64,000 bases of DNA from an uncultured Saprospiraceae bacterium (GTDB lineage: Bacteria; Bacteroidota; Bacteroidia; Chitinophagales; Saprospiraceae): positions 1 through 64,000 of the forward strand of contig CALLMH010000025.1 in NCBI GenBank assembly GCA_938007965.1. The letters run 5' to 3'. The notes under the pieces were generated by a model. That model had not been told where the DNA came from, made no database searches, and saw nothing but the letters and a program-made list of their open reading frames with translations. Of the stretch, positions 49,123 to 57,359 are shown in pieces (the stretch's first letter is position 1; each line of letters begins with the position of its first letter). The position numbers and the translations under genes are program-made.

Positions 49123-49587
49123 TTAATGAGAGGATTTTTATTTTACATTTTATAGATTCGCTTTCGTATCTATTTGTTAGACTTCATTATTGCAATTAAG
49201 TCACAAAAAAATTAAACATATTATAATTATTGCTTTTTAGTTCATAATTCAAAATGAATATTATTGAATCTAATTCAAAATTTATAATTTATATGTTGTA
49301 AATCTTTTGATATATATTTAAGACAATACTTGATTACAGAAGTCACATTTTTTACAAAAAAAAATTATTTATTTTAATTATTTATTCTGATCTATCATGT
49401 AAATAATTGATATACAATACATTGAGGTGGATGTAAATATTTTTTATGTATTTATTTAACCACTGTATCGGAGTTGAATAGAAAATAATAAACAATTTTA
49501 TATTGATTATTACGGTCTATAATTATCATCTTGTGAGAAATTACGAGACCCCAAAGAGTGAAATTAACCGAGTAATAGTAGTTACTG
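49123..49587. other. Very AT-rich region upstream of radA
   Basis: About 465 bases, of which roughly 49200-49470 is almost entirely A and T. No convincing coding sequence and no clear TAnnTTTG element for radA were seen. The 48743-48885 part of the same gap also holds nothing recognisable. Confidence 0.4.
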
Positions 49588-50961
49588 ATGGCAAAGATAA
49601 AAAAAGCATTTTTTTGTGGAAATTGCGGATTCGAATCTGCAAAGTGGATGGGGAAGTGCACTAGTTGTAATGAATGGAATACCTTCACCGAAGAGATTTT
49701 ACAAAAACCGACTAAGCAGGAAGAAAAAAGTGCAGTATGGAAGGATGATTCGGGCATGAAGAATAAGCCGAAAGAACTACATACAGTCGTCACAGAAAAT
49801 AGATCTAGAATAATTACGCCGGATGGTGAGCTCAATAGAGTACTCGGAGGTGGCTTGGTCAATGGTTCTATTATACTTATCGGTGGTCAGCCAGGGATAG
49901 GAAAATCGACATTATTACTTCAGTTCGCAACGCGCACAGACCAGAAAGTACTCTATATCTCAGGAGAGGAGAGTGAAGAACAGATTAAAATGAGAGCGGA
50001 TAGAGTAGGTATCAAAAATAAAAATAGCTACATATACGCTGAGACCAATATCAATTCTATACTCAAGGCGGCCAAGCAATTAGATCCAGGTGTAATCATC
50101 GTGGATTCGATACAGACGATATCATCTCCGTTTCTAGATAGTACTCCGGGGAGTATTTCTCAAGTAAGGGAATGTACAGGTGAACTGCAACGATTTGCCA
50201 AAGAGACCAACATCCCGATATTTATCATAGGACACATCACAAAGGATGGATCGATAGCTGGGCCCAAGTTACTAGAACATATCGTAGACGTTGTCCTCCA
50301 ATTTGAAGGAGATAGAAATTATTCGTATCGGATTTTGAGAACGCTCAAAAATAGATTTGGATCAACGGATGAGATTGGTATATATGCTATGGATCAGACT
50401 GGCCTTAGAGAAGTAGAGAATCCATCCGAATTACTCATCTCTCAGAACAATGAAATACTATCAGGAAGTGCTATCGCAGCATCTATAGAAGGGCTACGAC
50501 CACTGATGATAGAGACACAGGCGCTGGTCACTCCAGCTATATATGGTACTCCACAGCGATCCGCTACAGGATTCGATCTCAGGAGACTATCTATGTTACT
50601 TGCAGTATTGGAGAAGAGATGTGGCTTAGCATTTGGTCAGAATGACGTATTTCTCAATATGGCGGGCGGATTGAAGGTTTCGGATCCATCCATTGATCTG
50701 GCTATAGTAGCTGCACTGATTAGTTCTCTGGAAGATATTAGTGTACATAAGAATATATGTTTCGCAGGTGAAGTAGGATTATCAGGAGAGGTTAGACCTG
50801 TGAGTAGAGTCGATCAGCGTGTGCAAGAGGCTGCTCGGTTAGGATTTGAAGTAATATTTGTTTCTAAGTTTAATTATAAAACAGAACCATCATACGATCT
50901 ACAGATAGAAGTCAAAATGATCTCAAAAATCGATGACCTCCTACAGGAAGTATTTGCTTAA
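49588..50961 (+). CDS. radA: DNA repair protein RadA/Sms
   Basis: 457 residues. N-terminal zinc finger (CGNCG...CTSC, residues ~10-28), RecA-like ATPase core with Walker A GGQPGIGKST and the RadA signature KNRFGSTDEIG, then a C-terminal Lon-protease-like fold (GLKVSDPSIDLAIVAAL and FAGEVGLSGEVRPV). It is a hexameric helicase that drives branch migration in recombination. All signature motifs are present. The downstream DCC gene follows after 145 bases. Confidence 0.97.
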   Translation: MAKIKKAFFCGNCGFESAKWMGKCTSCNEWNTFTEEILQKPTKQEEKSAVWKDDSGMKNKPKELHTVVTENRSRIITPDGELNRVLGGGLVNGSIILIGGQPGIGKSTLLLQFATRTDQKVLYISGEESEEQIKMRADRVGIKNKNSYIYAETNINSILKAAKQLDPGVIIVDSIQTISSPFLDSTPGSISQVRECTGELQRFAKETNIPIFIIGHITKDGSIAGPKLLEHIVDVVLQFEGDRNYSYRILRTLKNRFGSTDEIGIYAMDQTGLREVENPSELLISQNNEILSGSAIAASIEGLRPLMIETQALVTPAIYGTPQRSATGFDLRRLSMLLAVLEKRCGLAFGQNDVFLNMAGGLKVSDPSIDLAIVAALISSLEDISVHKNICFAGEVGLSGEVRPVSRVDQRVQEAARLGFEVIFVSKFNYKTEPSYDLQIEVKMISKIDDLLQEVFA

Positions 50962-51106
50962 CTATCCATTATGGTCCATATACTGAACTTAACTCTCATT
51001 CGGATGATAGTCAGCAGATACAATACGCTTTGGGATAAGTATTTTGATTCTGTCGGTGGACTTTTTATCGATCGTATACGAGCAACTTATTCGATTTCAA
51101 ATTGTT

Positions 51107-51541
51107 ATGTCAAGGATGAAGAAATGGACTAAATCTGATCTTATTACCTTATCACATTCACATCCGATCATTGCTTTTGATGGGGTTTGTAATCTGTGTG
51201 ATGGCTTTGTTCAGTGGTTAATCAAAAGAGATAGCAAAAAAAAATTCAGGTATGTCACATTACAATCCGATCCTGGTGATATATTATTATCAATGACTGA
51301 TATTAGGAAAGAATCGGTTATCCTCGCTTACAAGGGATCTATGTACACATACAGCGATGTAGGCCTGACTAGTATGAAGATTCTGGGCAGAGGGTGGAAA
51401 GTATTATCATATATATCAATCTTGCCGAAAGGATTCAGAGATATGGTGTATCATATTATAGCTCGAAATAGATATCGCTGGTTTGGAAAGAAAGATGAAT
51501 GTATAGTTCCGTCAGTTGAATTGAGAGAGTTGTTTTTGTGA
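51107..51541 (+). CDS. DCC-family (DUF393) thioredoxin-like protein
   Basis: About 144 residues. The family signature FDGVCNLCDGFVQWLIKRD contains a Cys-x-x-Cys pair at the active-site position of a thioredoxin-like fold, followed by FRYVTLQSDPG and YSDVGLTSMKIL. The conserved DxxCxxC gives the family its name. It is proposed to be a thiol-disulfide oxidoreductase; partners are unknown. The ATG at 51107 (or 51116) is preferred over a longer frame from 51044, whose extra residues are not family-like. Confidence 0.88.
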   Translation: MSRMKKWTKSDLITLSHSHPIIAFDGVCNLCDGFVQWLIKRDSKKKFRYVTLQSDPGDILLSMTDIRKESVILAYKGSMYTYSDVGLTSMKILGRGWKVLSYISILPKGFRDMVYHIIARNRYRWFGKKDECIVPSVELRELFL

Positions 51542-51820
51542 TTAGGAGGGAATATGTCCTGTAGCATGCAGCGTATCACACTTCAGCGTATCGTATCTAT
51601 CCTGTATGTGGGGATTTTGGATAATCCACGTATTGCAGCATAATAAAAAAACCTTACCGAATTAACGATGATGCTTTTGCGTTGAGAGGGAAATCGGACC
51701 CTGACTTGACATAATATATAGATCAAGCAAACATTTTCGAAACGGTCTCATTTGTTTTAATGAATAAGGGGAGTATAATTCGAGATTAAAATCATTTTGT
51801 TAAATAAAATAATATTTAGA
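51542..51820. other. Spacer between the DCC gene and the ietAS operon
   Basis: 279 bases. It includes a short direct repeat, CAGCGTATC, twice (near 51568 and 51583) and no clear terminator for either convergent side. No copy of the tRNA-Leu 3' end was found. Confidence 0.4.
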
Positions 51821-54289
51821 CTATAGTATAGTAATCGGAACTCTAAGCTTAGTTGCGACTGGAATATGAATATCTATATCCTCGCTTGGCGTTTCAATAG
51901 AAACGATTAGAGAGTACCTTCCTACAGAATCATATTTTTTCAAGTGTGTACGCTCTTTCCACCAGCCTATAACCGGAAAAATACCTACATATTTACAAGC
52001 TGCAAGTTCGGTGGCTGTCATATTAACAAAATCAGAGTGCACTGAACCTAAATTTCGTGATTGAGAACCAATTTCCCAATTGGCGCCTGTTCCACCTACT
52101 CCTTCAGCACCCTCAACTGCAGCATTTACTCTTTGAGCAAACTCTTCCTCTGATTCTGCAGGTTTATTAATTTCAAATTTGAGCCCATGGGACCTATATC
52201 TATAGCGATCTTTCCAGCCAATTTCTCCAGGACCTGGCTCTATAAAATAAGAAATAGTTACTCTCAATGTAACTGGAGTATCTCCTAATTCAAGCAACGC
52301 TTCTTCCGGCCAAGGTAGTTCATAAAAGTGCATGTCTTTAGTTGTAACATTTGGCTTTCCTTCGGCTTTGTGAAAAGGCTGGATCTCTGATTGAGAAACC
52401 AAAGTTAAATTGTTACTCATTGAGTAAAGTGCTTTGTCTAAATCGGGTACCCCATAACCGCATATTCGTAATAGATTTCTATAGTTGGCTTTTGAAGAAC
52501 CATCTATAAGAAATTGCTCTTTCATAACATCAGTCCATCGTGCTGAATGAATGAGTAATGCTCTTATTGTTTCAGGCCATGCTTCTGGATATTGAATTTG
52601 AATTTGAGCGGCCATCCAAGAGCCTTTTGCTGTCGCCGCGCTACTCATACTAAATGAATCAAATTGTCTATTAGCCGGTCTATAGTGCGTAGTCAAAACA
52701 GACAAATCATAACAGCCAGATGCAAAATCACCTTGTCCGTTCCTTGCTGCGTTTCCACCTTCTAAAACAATATCTGGTTTAAATGGCCATTTCTTATCTT
52801 CCCATGTTCTAGATGTAGAACTAAATGGAGATAATCCACCGGCAGGAGCTATAGCCTCGAAATCCTCTAATCCAGGTTCTTCTATATTTGTTTTTTCTGT
52901 ATAAGCACCGATTGTTAAGGCATTCCAAGATTGACCTGGAGATTCAACAGATGTTACCAAATTGGATTCAGGGTATGTTAACCATAATGCATTAGATGTA
53001 TTTCCGCTAGATAATAATATAAGCCTTCTCTCTTCATCTTCTGCACCAGAGCATAATGCATCAATAGCTCCAGAATATGATGTCGGACGACCTTGATCAA
53101 AATTAGTATCAACACTCACTGCCATACAAATGATTCTTTTTCTATTAGGATTGGCTATTTCTGCATAACTAATTACTTGTTTTGTTATGAAACCATAAAG
53201 CTCAGGATCATTGTGCTCTGCACCAGGCGGCAAAATTTTTCCTGATTCGAGTTTATGAGAAATGCCAATAGCATTTTGACTTTCTATTGCTTCTTGTAAA
53301 TCTCCAAATATTGCAACTCCAGCCATTTGGGTTCCATGACCTTCATCGTCATCAATTCCCCATTCCTGAACATATGTATATTTATCTCTATCATCTAATA
53401 TAGGACCAATAAGTGCATGACCGTTGTTAATTCCAGTGTCCAAAATACAAATGGCGGTGTTGGTGCCATCATCGCCAATCGCAATTCTCTGGCTCAGTTC
53501 TTCAACCCATTCAGCCTGATCCACATTATTTTCACTCATTATAAAACTAAGAGCTGTTTTTGCCTTTCGTAATTCAGCTAAATAGTTAAAAATTTGAATG
53601 AACTCGTTTAATTGGTCTTTATTACATCTACCTATGACAACCAATCGCTCTGGGAAATTGATAACTCCCTCCTTTAGTTCTATTCCTATTTGTTGGCAGG
53701 TCTCATTAAATATTTCTAGTACATTGAATTGAGGCTCAGTTCTTAGCCAAAACTCGCACCAAATAGGATGCTCGGTTGGAATCAAATCAGGGTTGTCTTG
53801 CCAAAAAGACTCAATAAAAGCGAGAGAAATATCTTGAATGGAATTTACTAAGTCCTGATTGTTATGTTTTTTTTGGTTTGCGTTTTTAGGTTCTAAGTAT
53901 TTTTCAATCTTTGAAATAAAATAACCTTCTTTCCCCTCGGGAACATAGATAGTTGCTACTGCTTCATCAAGTTCAGATGTTCTGACATTTAATAACCTGA
54001 TCCCTCGGGAAATGTTTTCAACAGATTTTTCCTTTAATTCATGTTCTGGTAAGCCTCGAATTTCAATATAGTGACCCGATTTAGTTTGTAAAGCTTGAGC
54101 AACCCTTTGTTTGTTTTGATGATCAACGTCAGTCCACAGTCTTTTAAATTGACCAATTAACCTTGTTCCATGCGATTGTATATTTCTTTCTGGATATTTG
54201 CTAGAACCCCTTCCCGGTTGTTTAGTAGTATATTCAATGGCTTGATTTACGTTATTGAGAAAGAGAATTGGATATTTGTGTAATGGCAT
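51821..54289 (-). CDS. ietS: Subtilisin-like serine protease of an IetAS-type defence pair
   Basis: 822 residues. An N-terminal domain of ~260 residues (unrecognised, mixed alpha/beta) precedes an S8 subtilase domain: Asp in AICILDTGIN (~284), His in DDEGHGTQMAG (~318), oxyanion Asn in LLSSGN (~430) and Ser in SMSSAATAKGS (~550). A C-terminal beta-rich domain of ~200 residues follows. There is no signal peptide, so it is cytoplasmic. It starts 12 bases after the AAA+ ATPase gene, the arrangement described for the IetAS anti-phage system (Gao et al. 2020). In that reading the protease kills or blocks infected cells when released by its ATPase. The target is unknown. Confidence 0.9.
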   Translation of the reverse strand: MPLHKYPILFLNNVNQAIEYTTKQPGRGSSKYPERNIQSHGTRLIGQFKRLWTDVDHQNKQRVAQALQTKSGHYIEIRGLPEHELKEKSVENISRGIRLLNVRTSELDEAVATIYVPEGKEGYFISKIEKYLEPKNANQKKHNNQDLVNSIQDISLAFIESFWQDNPDLIPTEHPIWCEFWLRTEPQFNVLEIFNETCQQIGIELKEGVINFPERLVVIGRCNKDQLNEFIQIFNYLAELRKAKTALSFIMSENNVDQAEWVEELSQRIAIGDDGTNTAICILDTGINNGHALIGPILDDRDKYTYVQEWGIDDDEGHGTQMAGVAIFGDLQEAIESQNAIGISHKLESGKILPPGAEHNDPELYGFITKQVISYAEIANPNRKRIICMAVSVDTNFDQGRPTSYSGAIDALCSGAEDEERRLILLSSGNTSNALWLTYPESNLVTSVESPGQSWNALTIGAYTEKTNIEEPGLEDFEAIAPAGGLSPFSSTSRTWEDKKWPFKPDIVLEGGNAARNGQGDFASGCYDLSVLTTHYRPANRQFDSFSMSSAATAKGSWMAAQIQIQYPEAWPETIRALLIHSARWTDVMKEQFLIDGSSKANYRNLLRICGYGVPDLDKALYSMSNNLTLVSQSEIQPFHKAEGKPNVTTKDMHFYELPWPEEALLELGDTPVTLRVTISYFIEPGPGEIGWKDRYRYRSHGLKFEINKPAESEEEFAQRVNAAVEGAEGVGGTGANWEIGSQSRNLGSVHSDFVNMTATELAACKYVGIFPVIGWWKERTHLKKYDSVGRYSLIVSIETPSEDIDIHIPVATKLRVPITIL

Positions 54290-54301
54290 ATTCTAGTAAT
54301 C

Positions 54302-55261
54302 TTATTTTCTTTTATATATTTCTTGCCTGTTTTGAAGCATAGATATAAATGCTTTCTTTTGGACCTGTTTTTTGCCACTTAATATCATGTCTTTAACCGC
54401 ATCCTCGCAAGCTAATGATATTTCAGCATGACTTAGCCCCACAAAACTATCTAGTGATATATTTTCAATTTTAAAACCGTATTTAAAATTAATTAGCTTA
54501 TTTTTTATTAGCTCAAAAGCTTCTTCTTTCGATGGTAGGTTATAAAATAATGTATCATCAAACCTTCTAAATAATGCGGTATCTAGTAATCCAATATTAT
54601 TTGTTGCCGCAAGAATAAAACTATTGGATTGATCTTGTTCCAAGAATTGTAAAAATGCATTTAAAACTCTCCTCATCTCGCCAACTTCATTATCTCTAGC
54701 GCGTTCAGTACCAATGGCATCAAATTCATCAAACAGATAAACTCCTTTATTTGATTCAATAAAATCAAAAACCATTCGTAATTTTGCCGCTGTTTCTCCC
54801 ATATATTTAGTGACTATTTTATCAATTAATATCACGTAAATAGGGAGGTCAAGTTCATTAGCAATGATTGATGCCGTAAAAGTTTTACCTGTACCAGGAG
54901 GACCAGCTAAAAGAACTTTCCGTCGATTGGTCATTCCATATTTAGACAATTTGGACTTTTGCTTGTATTCTTTTAGAATTCTTTCTATTCTATTTTTTAA
55001 TTCATCAGAAGCAACTAACTGCGAAAGTCTTGTCTCAGGCTCTACCCATTGCATTAGATCAGATAGATTCTTTTTATTTGGTATTTTTCTTATTAGAGTT
55101 TTAGATCCGCTCTCAATAAGTTTTTTGATGTCATTTGCTAAATTACCATGACCATTTCTAGCTTCGGAAGCTGCCAACTGAAGAGCAATCGTCTTAAACC
55201 TATTCCCATCTTTATCAAAATGAGATTTTATTAAAGCCTTTATTTGGTCACTGTTTGCCAT
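54302..55261 (-). CDS. ietA: AAA+ ATPase of an IetAS-type defence pair
   Basis: 319 residues. A helical N-terminal domain (~1-90) precedes one AAA+ module: Walker A GPPGTGKT (~120-127), pore-loop-like KYMGET, Walker B YLFDEFD (~175-181), sensor 1 AATNN (~218-222), and the arginine-finger region ALFRRFDD (~232). It resembles the single-domain FtsH/spastin-like ATPases that accompany subtilases in defence islands. It is first in the two-gene operon, and no other phage-defence gene adjoins it. ATPase control of the protease is inferred from the system, not visible in the sequence. Confidence 0.9.
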   Translation of the reverse strand: MANSDQIKALIKSHFDKDGNRFKTIALQLAASEARNGHGNLANDIKKLIESGSKTLIRKIPNKKNLSDLMQWVEPETRLSQLVASDELKNRIERILKEYKQKSKLSKYGMTNRRKVLLAGPPGTGKTFTASIIANELDLPIYVILIDKIVTKYMGETAAKLRMVFDFIESNKGVYLFDEFDAIGTERARDNEVGEMRRVLNAFLQFLEQDQSNSFILAATNNIGLLDTALFRRFDDTLFYNLPSKEEAFELIKNKLINFKYGFKIENISLDSFVGLSHAEISLACEDAVKDMILSGKKQVQKKAFISMLQNRQEIYKRK

Positions 55262-55545
55262 TATAATTTTATTCCAAGTTGAATTCGTCTCTGGATTAAT
55301 CTTATTGTAAAGATACTAATATTACTATAGATATTGAAGACTAAAATTCATTCGAAAAAGGAGTTTAAATTTCAAGAGACTTAAAATAATTTATAAGTCA
55401 ATTTCTAAGCAGATTACTCTGGATTTCTAATATGCTCAGATGCGCCTATAAAATTATGCATGTAGAAACGAAACGAAATTTGATAATGATCTAGGTTCAT
55501 TTGTTTAAACAATGATTTACAAAACTTTAGGCCACTATCAAAATT
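55262..55545. other. AT-rich region upstream of ietA
   Basis: About 285 bases that should contain the ietAS promoter. Only a near-match, TATCTTTA on the minus strand (55309-55316), was found. No integrase remnant or repeat was seen. Confidence 0.4.
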
Positions 55546-55583
55546 CAAAAAAATGAGTCATGAAACGTAAGTTCATAACTCAT
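55546..55583 (-). terminator. Terminator of tRNA-Leu(GAG)
   Basis: On the minus strand AATGAGTTATGAA pairs with TTCATGACTCATT (12 of 13 positions) around a 7-base loop, followed by seven T. It lies 16 bases after the tRNA 3' end and shows that the tRNA transcript ends before ietA. Confidence 0.85.
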
Positions 55584-55598
55584 TCATGTCAAGAATTG

Positions 55599-55681
55599 TG
55601 CCCGGAGCGGGACTCGAACCCGCACGTACGTAGTACACATGTCCCTCAAACATGCCTGTCTACCAATTTCAGCACCCGGGC
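55599..55681 (-). tRNA. tRNA-Leu (anticodon GAG)
   Basis: Class II tRNA of 83 bases. The acceptor stem GCCCGGG pairs with TCCGGGC (last pair G-U), the D loop has the TTGGTAGAC stretch, the anticodon stem CATGT/ACATG encloses loop TTGAGGG, the long variable arm follows, then GGTTCGAGTCC in the T arm. The discriminator is A and the CCA end is not encoded. A TTCG-N19-TAGATTTG promoter precedes it and a terminator follows. Confidence 0.95.
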
Positions 55682-55694
55682 TAAAATCGAAATG

Positions 55695-55725
55695 CAAATC
55701 TACATTTTCTTTTTAATTTAACGAA
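55695..55725 (-). promoter_or_regulatory. Promoter of tRNA-Leu(GAG)
   Basis: On the minus strand TTCG (55725-55722), a 19-base spacer and TAGATTTG (55702-55695). The -7 element ends 13 bases before the mature tRNA 5' end. Confidence 0.7.
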
Positions 55726-55774
55726 TGAAGTTTTCACAATATTAAATACCTTCACTAATCCAACCAAAGACAAA

Positions 55775-56959
55775 ATGAAAATTTTATTTATCACTCATAA
55801 ATATCCACCAACCATAGGTGGAATGGAAAAACAAAGTTTCGAACTTATAACCCGTACCGCTAAGCGTCATGAGGTATTGATACATGCTTATGAGGGCGTG
55901 GGATCTAGATTAAAGTGGTTTTTTGACTTGAAAAAGAAAGTAAAGTTGATACTTAAGTCTCATCCTGATATTCAATTGATCCATTTGAATGATGGGTTGA
56001 TGGCAGCGGCAACATTATGGATGAAAAAATATACTGATAAGCCTGTGGTGGCTACGTTCCATGGATTAGATATTACCTTTCCATCTACTATTTTTCAGAA
56101 TAGAATAGTCCGTAAATTGCATGCATTAGATGGTGCCATTTGCGTTAGTCGAGCGACGACGAAAGCTTGTTTAACTAGGGGTTTTGATGCATCTAAAGTA
56201 TTCACCGTACTGAATGGCGTGGATCATGATTTAGCGGATATCGAAAAAGAAGAAGGCTTTATGACTAGGGTCAGAAATGAAGAGGGTATTAACCTAGAGG
56301 GTAAAAAAATAATAATGACCATGGGAAGGGCTGTAAAAAGAAAAGGCTTTTCTTGGTTTTTAGAAAACGTAGTTCCTGAGCTAGATGAGGGAATTGTTTT
56401 TTTGATGGTTGGCCCTCTGAATACTAAGCCCGGAATTGAGGAAAAGCTCGTTAATCTGTTGCCTTCCTCGATACGTATGAAGATTCATCTGATGTTTGGA
56501 ATGGCTACCGATGTCAAGGCGATTACAAAAGTACTGGCACATCCAACGACTAAAAACAGAGTATATCACTTAGGAAAAGTGAGTTTTTCGGATCTGATGC
56601 AATATTTAGCAATAGCTGATGTATTCGTGATGCCTAATATCAAAGTGCCTGGTGACGCGGAAGGTTTTGGGTTGGTAGCATTAGAAGCGAGTCTTAGAGG
56701 TGCGCCCGTAGTCGCAGCGGGTATTGAAGGAATAACAGACGCTGTAAAAAATGGCGATAACGGTATCTTATTACCAAGCGAGGACGCAAATGCTTGGGGC
56801 GATACACTCAATTCATTGATGAAAGATGCGGATGAGCTGAAACGAATGTCACAATCAGCTATAGATAGTACACTGCGTAATTACGGTTGGGATAAGATGG
56901 TCGATGAGTATTTAGAGGTATTTGAGCAATTGATTCCAGAAGAAAAAACAGATAAGTGA
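55775..56959 (+). CDS. GT4-family glycosyltransferase
   Basis: 394 residues, GT-B fold. Starts MKILFITHKYPPTIGGMEK (the GG loop of the N-terminal domain); HGLDITFPS and VSRATTKACLTRG in the first half; MTMGRAVKRKGFSWFLENV and the nucleotide-sugar site AEGFGLVALEASLRGAPVVA (EX7E) in the second. It transfers a sugar from a nucleotide donor; acceptor unknown. It is isolated between the two tRNA-Leu genes rather than inside a polysaccharide cluster. Confidence 0.93.
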   Translation: MKILFITHKYPPTIGGMEKQSFELITRTAKRHEVLIHAYEGVGSRLKWFFDLKKKVKLILKSHPDIQLIHLNDGLMAAATLWMKKYTDKPVVATFHGLDITFPSTIFQNRIVRKLHALDGAICVSRATTKACLTRGFDASKVFTVLNGVDHDLADIEKEEGFMTRVRNEEGINLEGKKIIMTMGRAVKRKGFSWFLENVVPELDEGIVFLMVGPLNTKPGIEEKLVNLLPSSIRMKIHLMFGMATDVKAITKVLAHPTTKNRVYHLGKVSFSDLMQYLAIADVFVMPNIKVPGDAEGFGLVALEASLRGAPVVAAGIEGITDAVKNGDNGILLPSEDANAWGDTLNSLMKDADELKRMSQSAIDSTLRNYGWDKMVDEYLEVFEQLIPEEKTDK

Positions 56960-57042
56960 TAGATTATTAAGGTCATAGAAAGATTAAAAATTACGGAAGG
57001 AAACAAATGATCAAAATTATAGGAAAAAATAATATCCAAACC

Positions 57043-57073
57043 CTGCAAAGAATAAATTAATATACTATCTTTG
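57043..57073 (+). promoter_or_regulatory. Promoter of tRNA-Leu(TAG)
   Basis: CTG (57043-57045), 20-base spacer, TATCTTTG (57066-57073), 33 bases before the tRNA. The -7 element is exact; the -33 is a one-base variant. Confidence 0.6.
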
Positions 57074-57106
57074 CGACGCTTTAAGAAAAGAGATAGCTCT
57101 TTTAAT

Positions 57107-57191
57107 GCGGGTATGATGGAACTGGTAGACATGCTAGACTTAGGATCTAGTGCTTCACGGCGTGGGGGTTCGACTCCCTCTACCCGCACCA
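57107..57191 (+). tRNA. tRNA-Leu (anticodon TAG)
   Basis: Class II tRNA with encoded CCA. The acceptor stem GCGGGTA pairs with TACCCGC, the D loop has ACTGGTAGAC, the anticodon stem CTAGA/TCTAG holds loop CTTAGGA, then a long variable arm and GGTTCGACTCC. Discriminator A and CCA follow (57188-57191). It is one of two leucine tRNAs 1.4 kb apart on opposite strands. Confidence 0.96.
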
Positions 57192-57281
57192 AAGCGCTCT
57201 TCGCTTTATTTTTAAGATTCCACTTTTGCAAAACTTAGTGCTTTCCAAAATCGAAATTACTTCCTATGGAATATTTTGGAA

Positions 57282-57312
57282 TTTGATAACTACTTTAAGA
57301 ACACTAGATTTG
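57282..57312 (+). promoter_or_regulatory. Canonical Bacteroidota promoter of tig
   Basis: TTTG (57282-57285), a 19-base spacer and TAGATTTG (57305-57312), an exact fit to the -33/-7 consensus including spacing, 47 bases before the tig start codon. Confidence 0.8.
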
Positions 57313-57359
57313 CACACTAAACAACATTATACATTTAATTTAAGCTCAATTTCAATTCG

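Noticed and set aside
49452..49862. 136-codon minus-strand open frame reaching into radA
   Set aside because: It overlaps the RadA zinc finger and Walker region in antisense and extends into AT-rich non-coding sequence; no family features.
51560..51600. Short direct repeat CAGCGTATC downstream of the DCC gene, considered as an insertion scar
   Set aside because: Nine bases twice with 6 bases between is too little evidence for a target duplication, and nothing lies between the copies.
51542..51820. Search for a partial copy of the tRNA-Leu 3' end marking the far edge of an integrated island
   Set aside because: No stretch matching the tRNA acceptor or T arm was found, so no attachment site is claimed.
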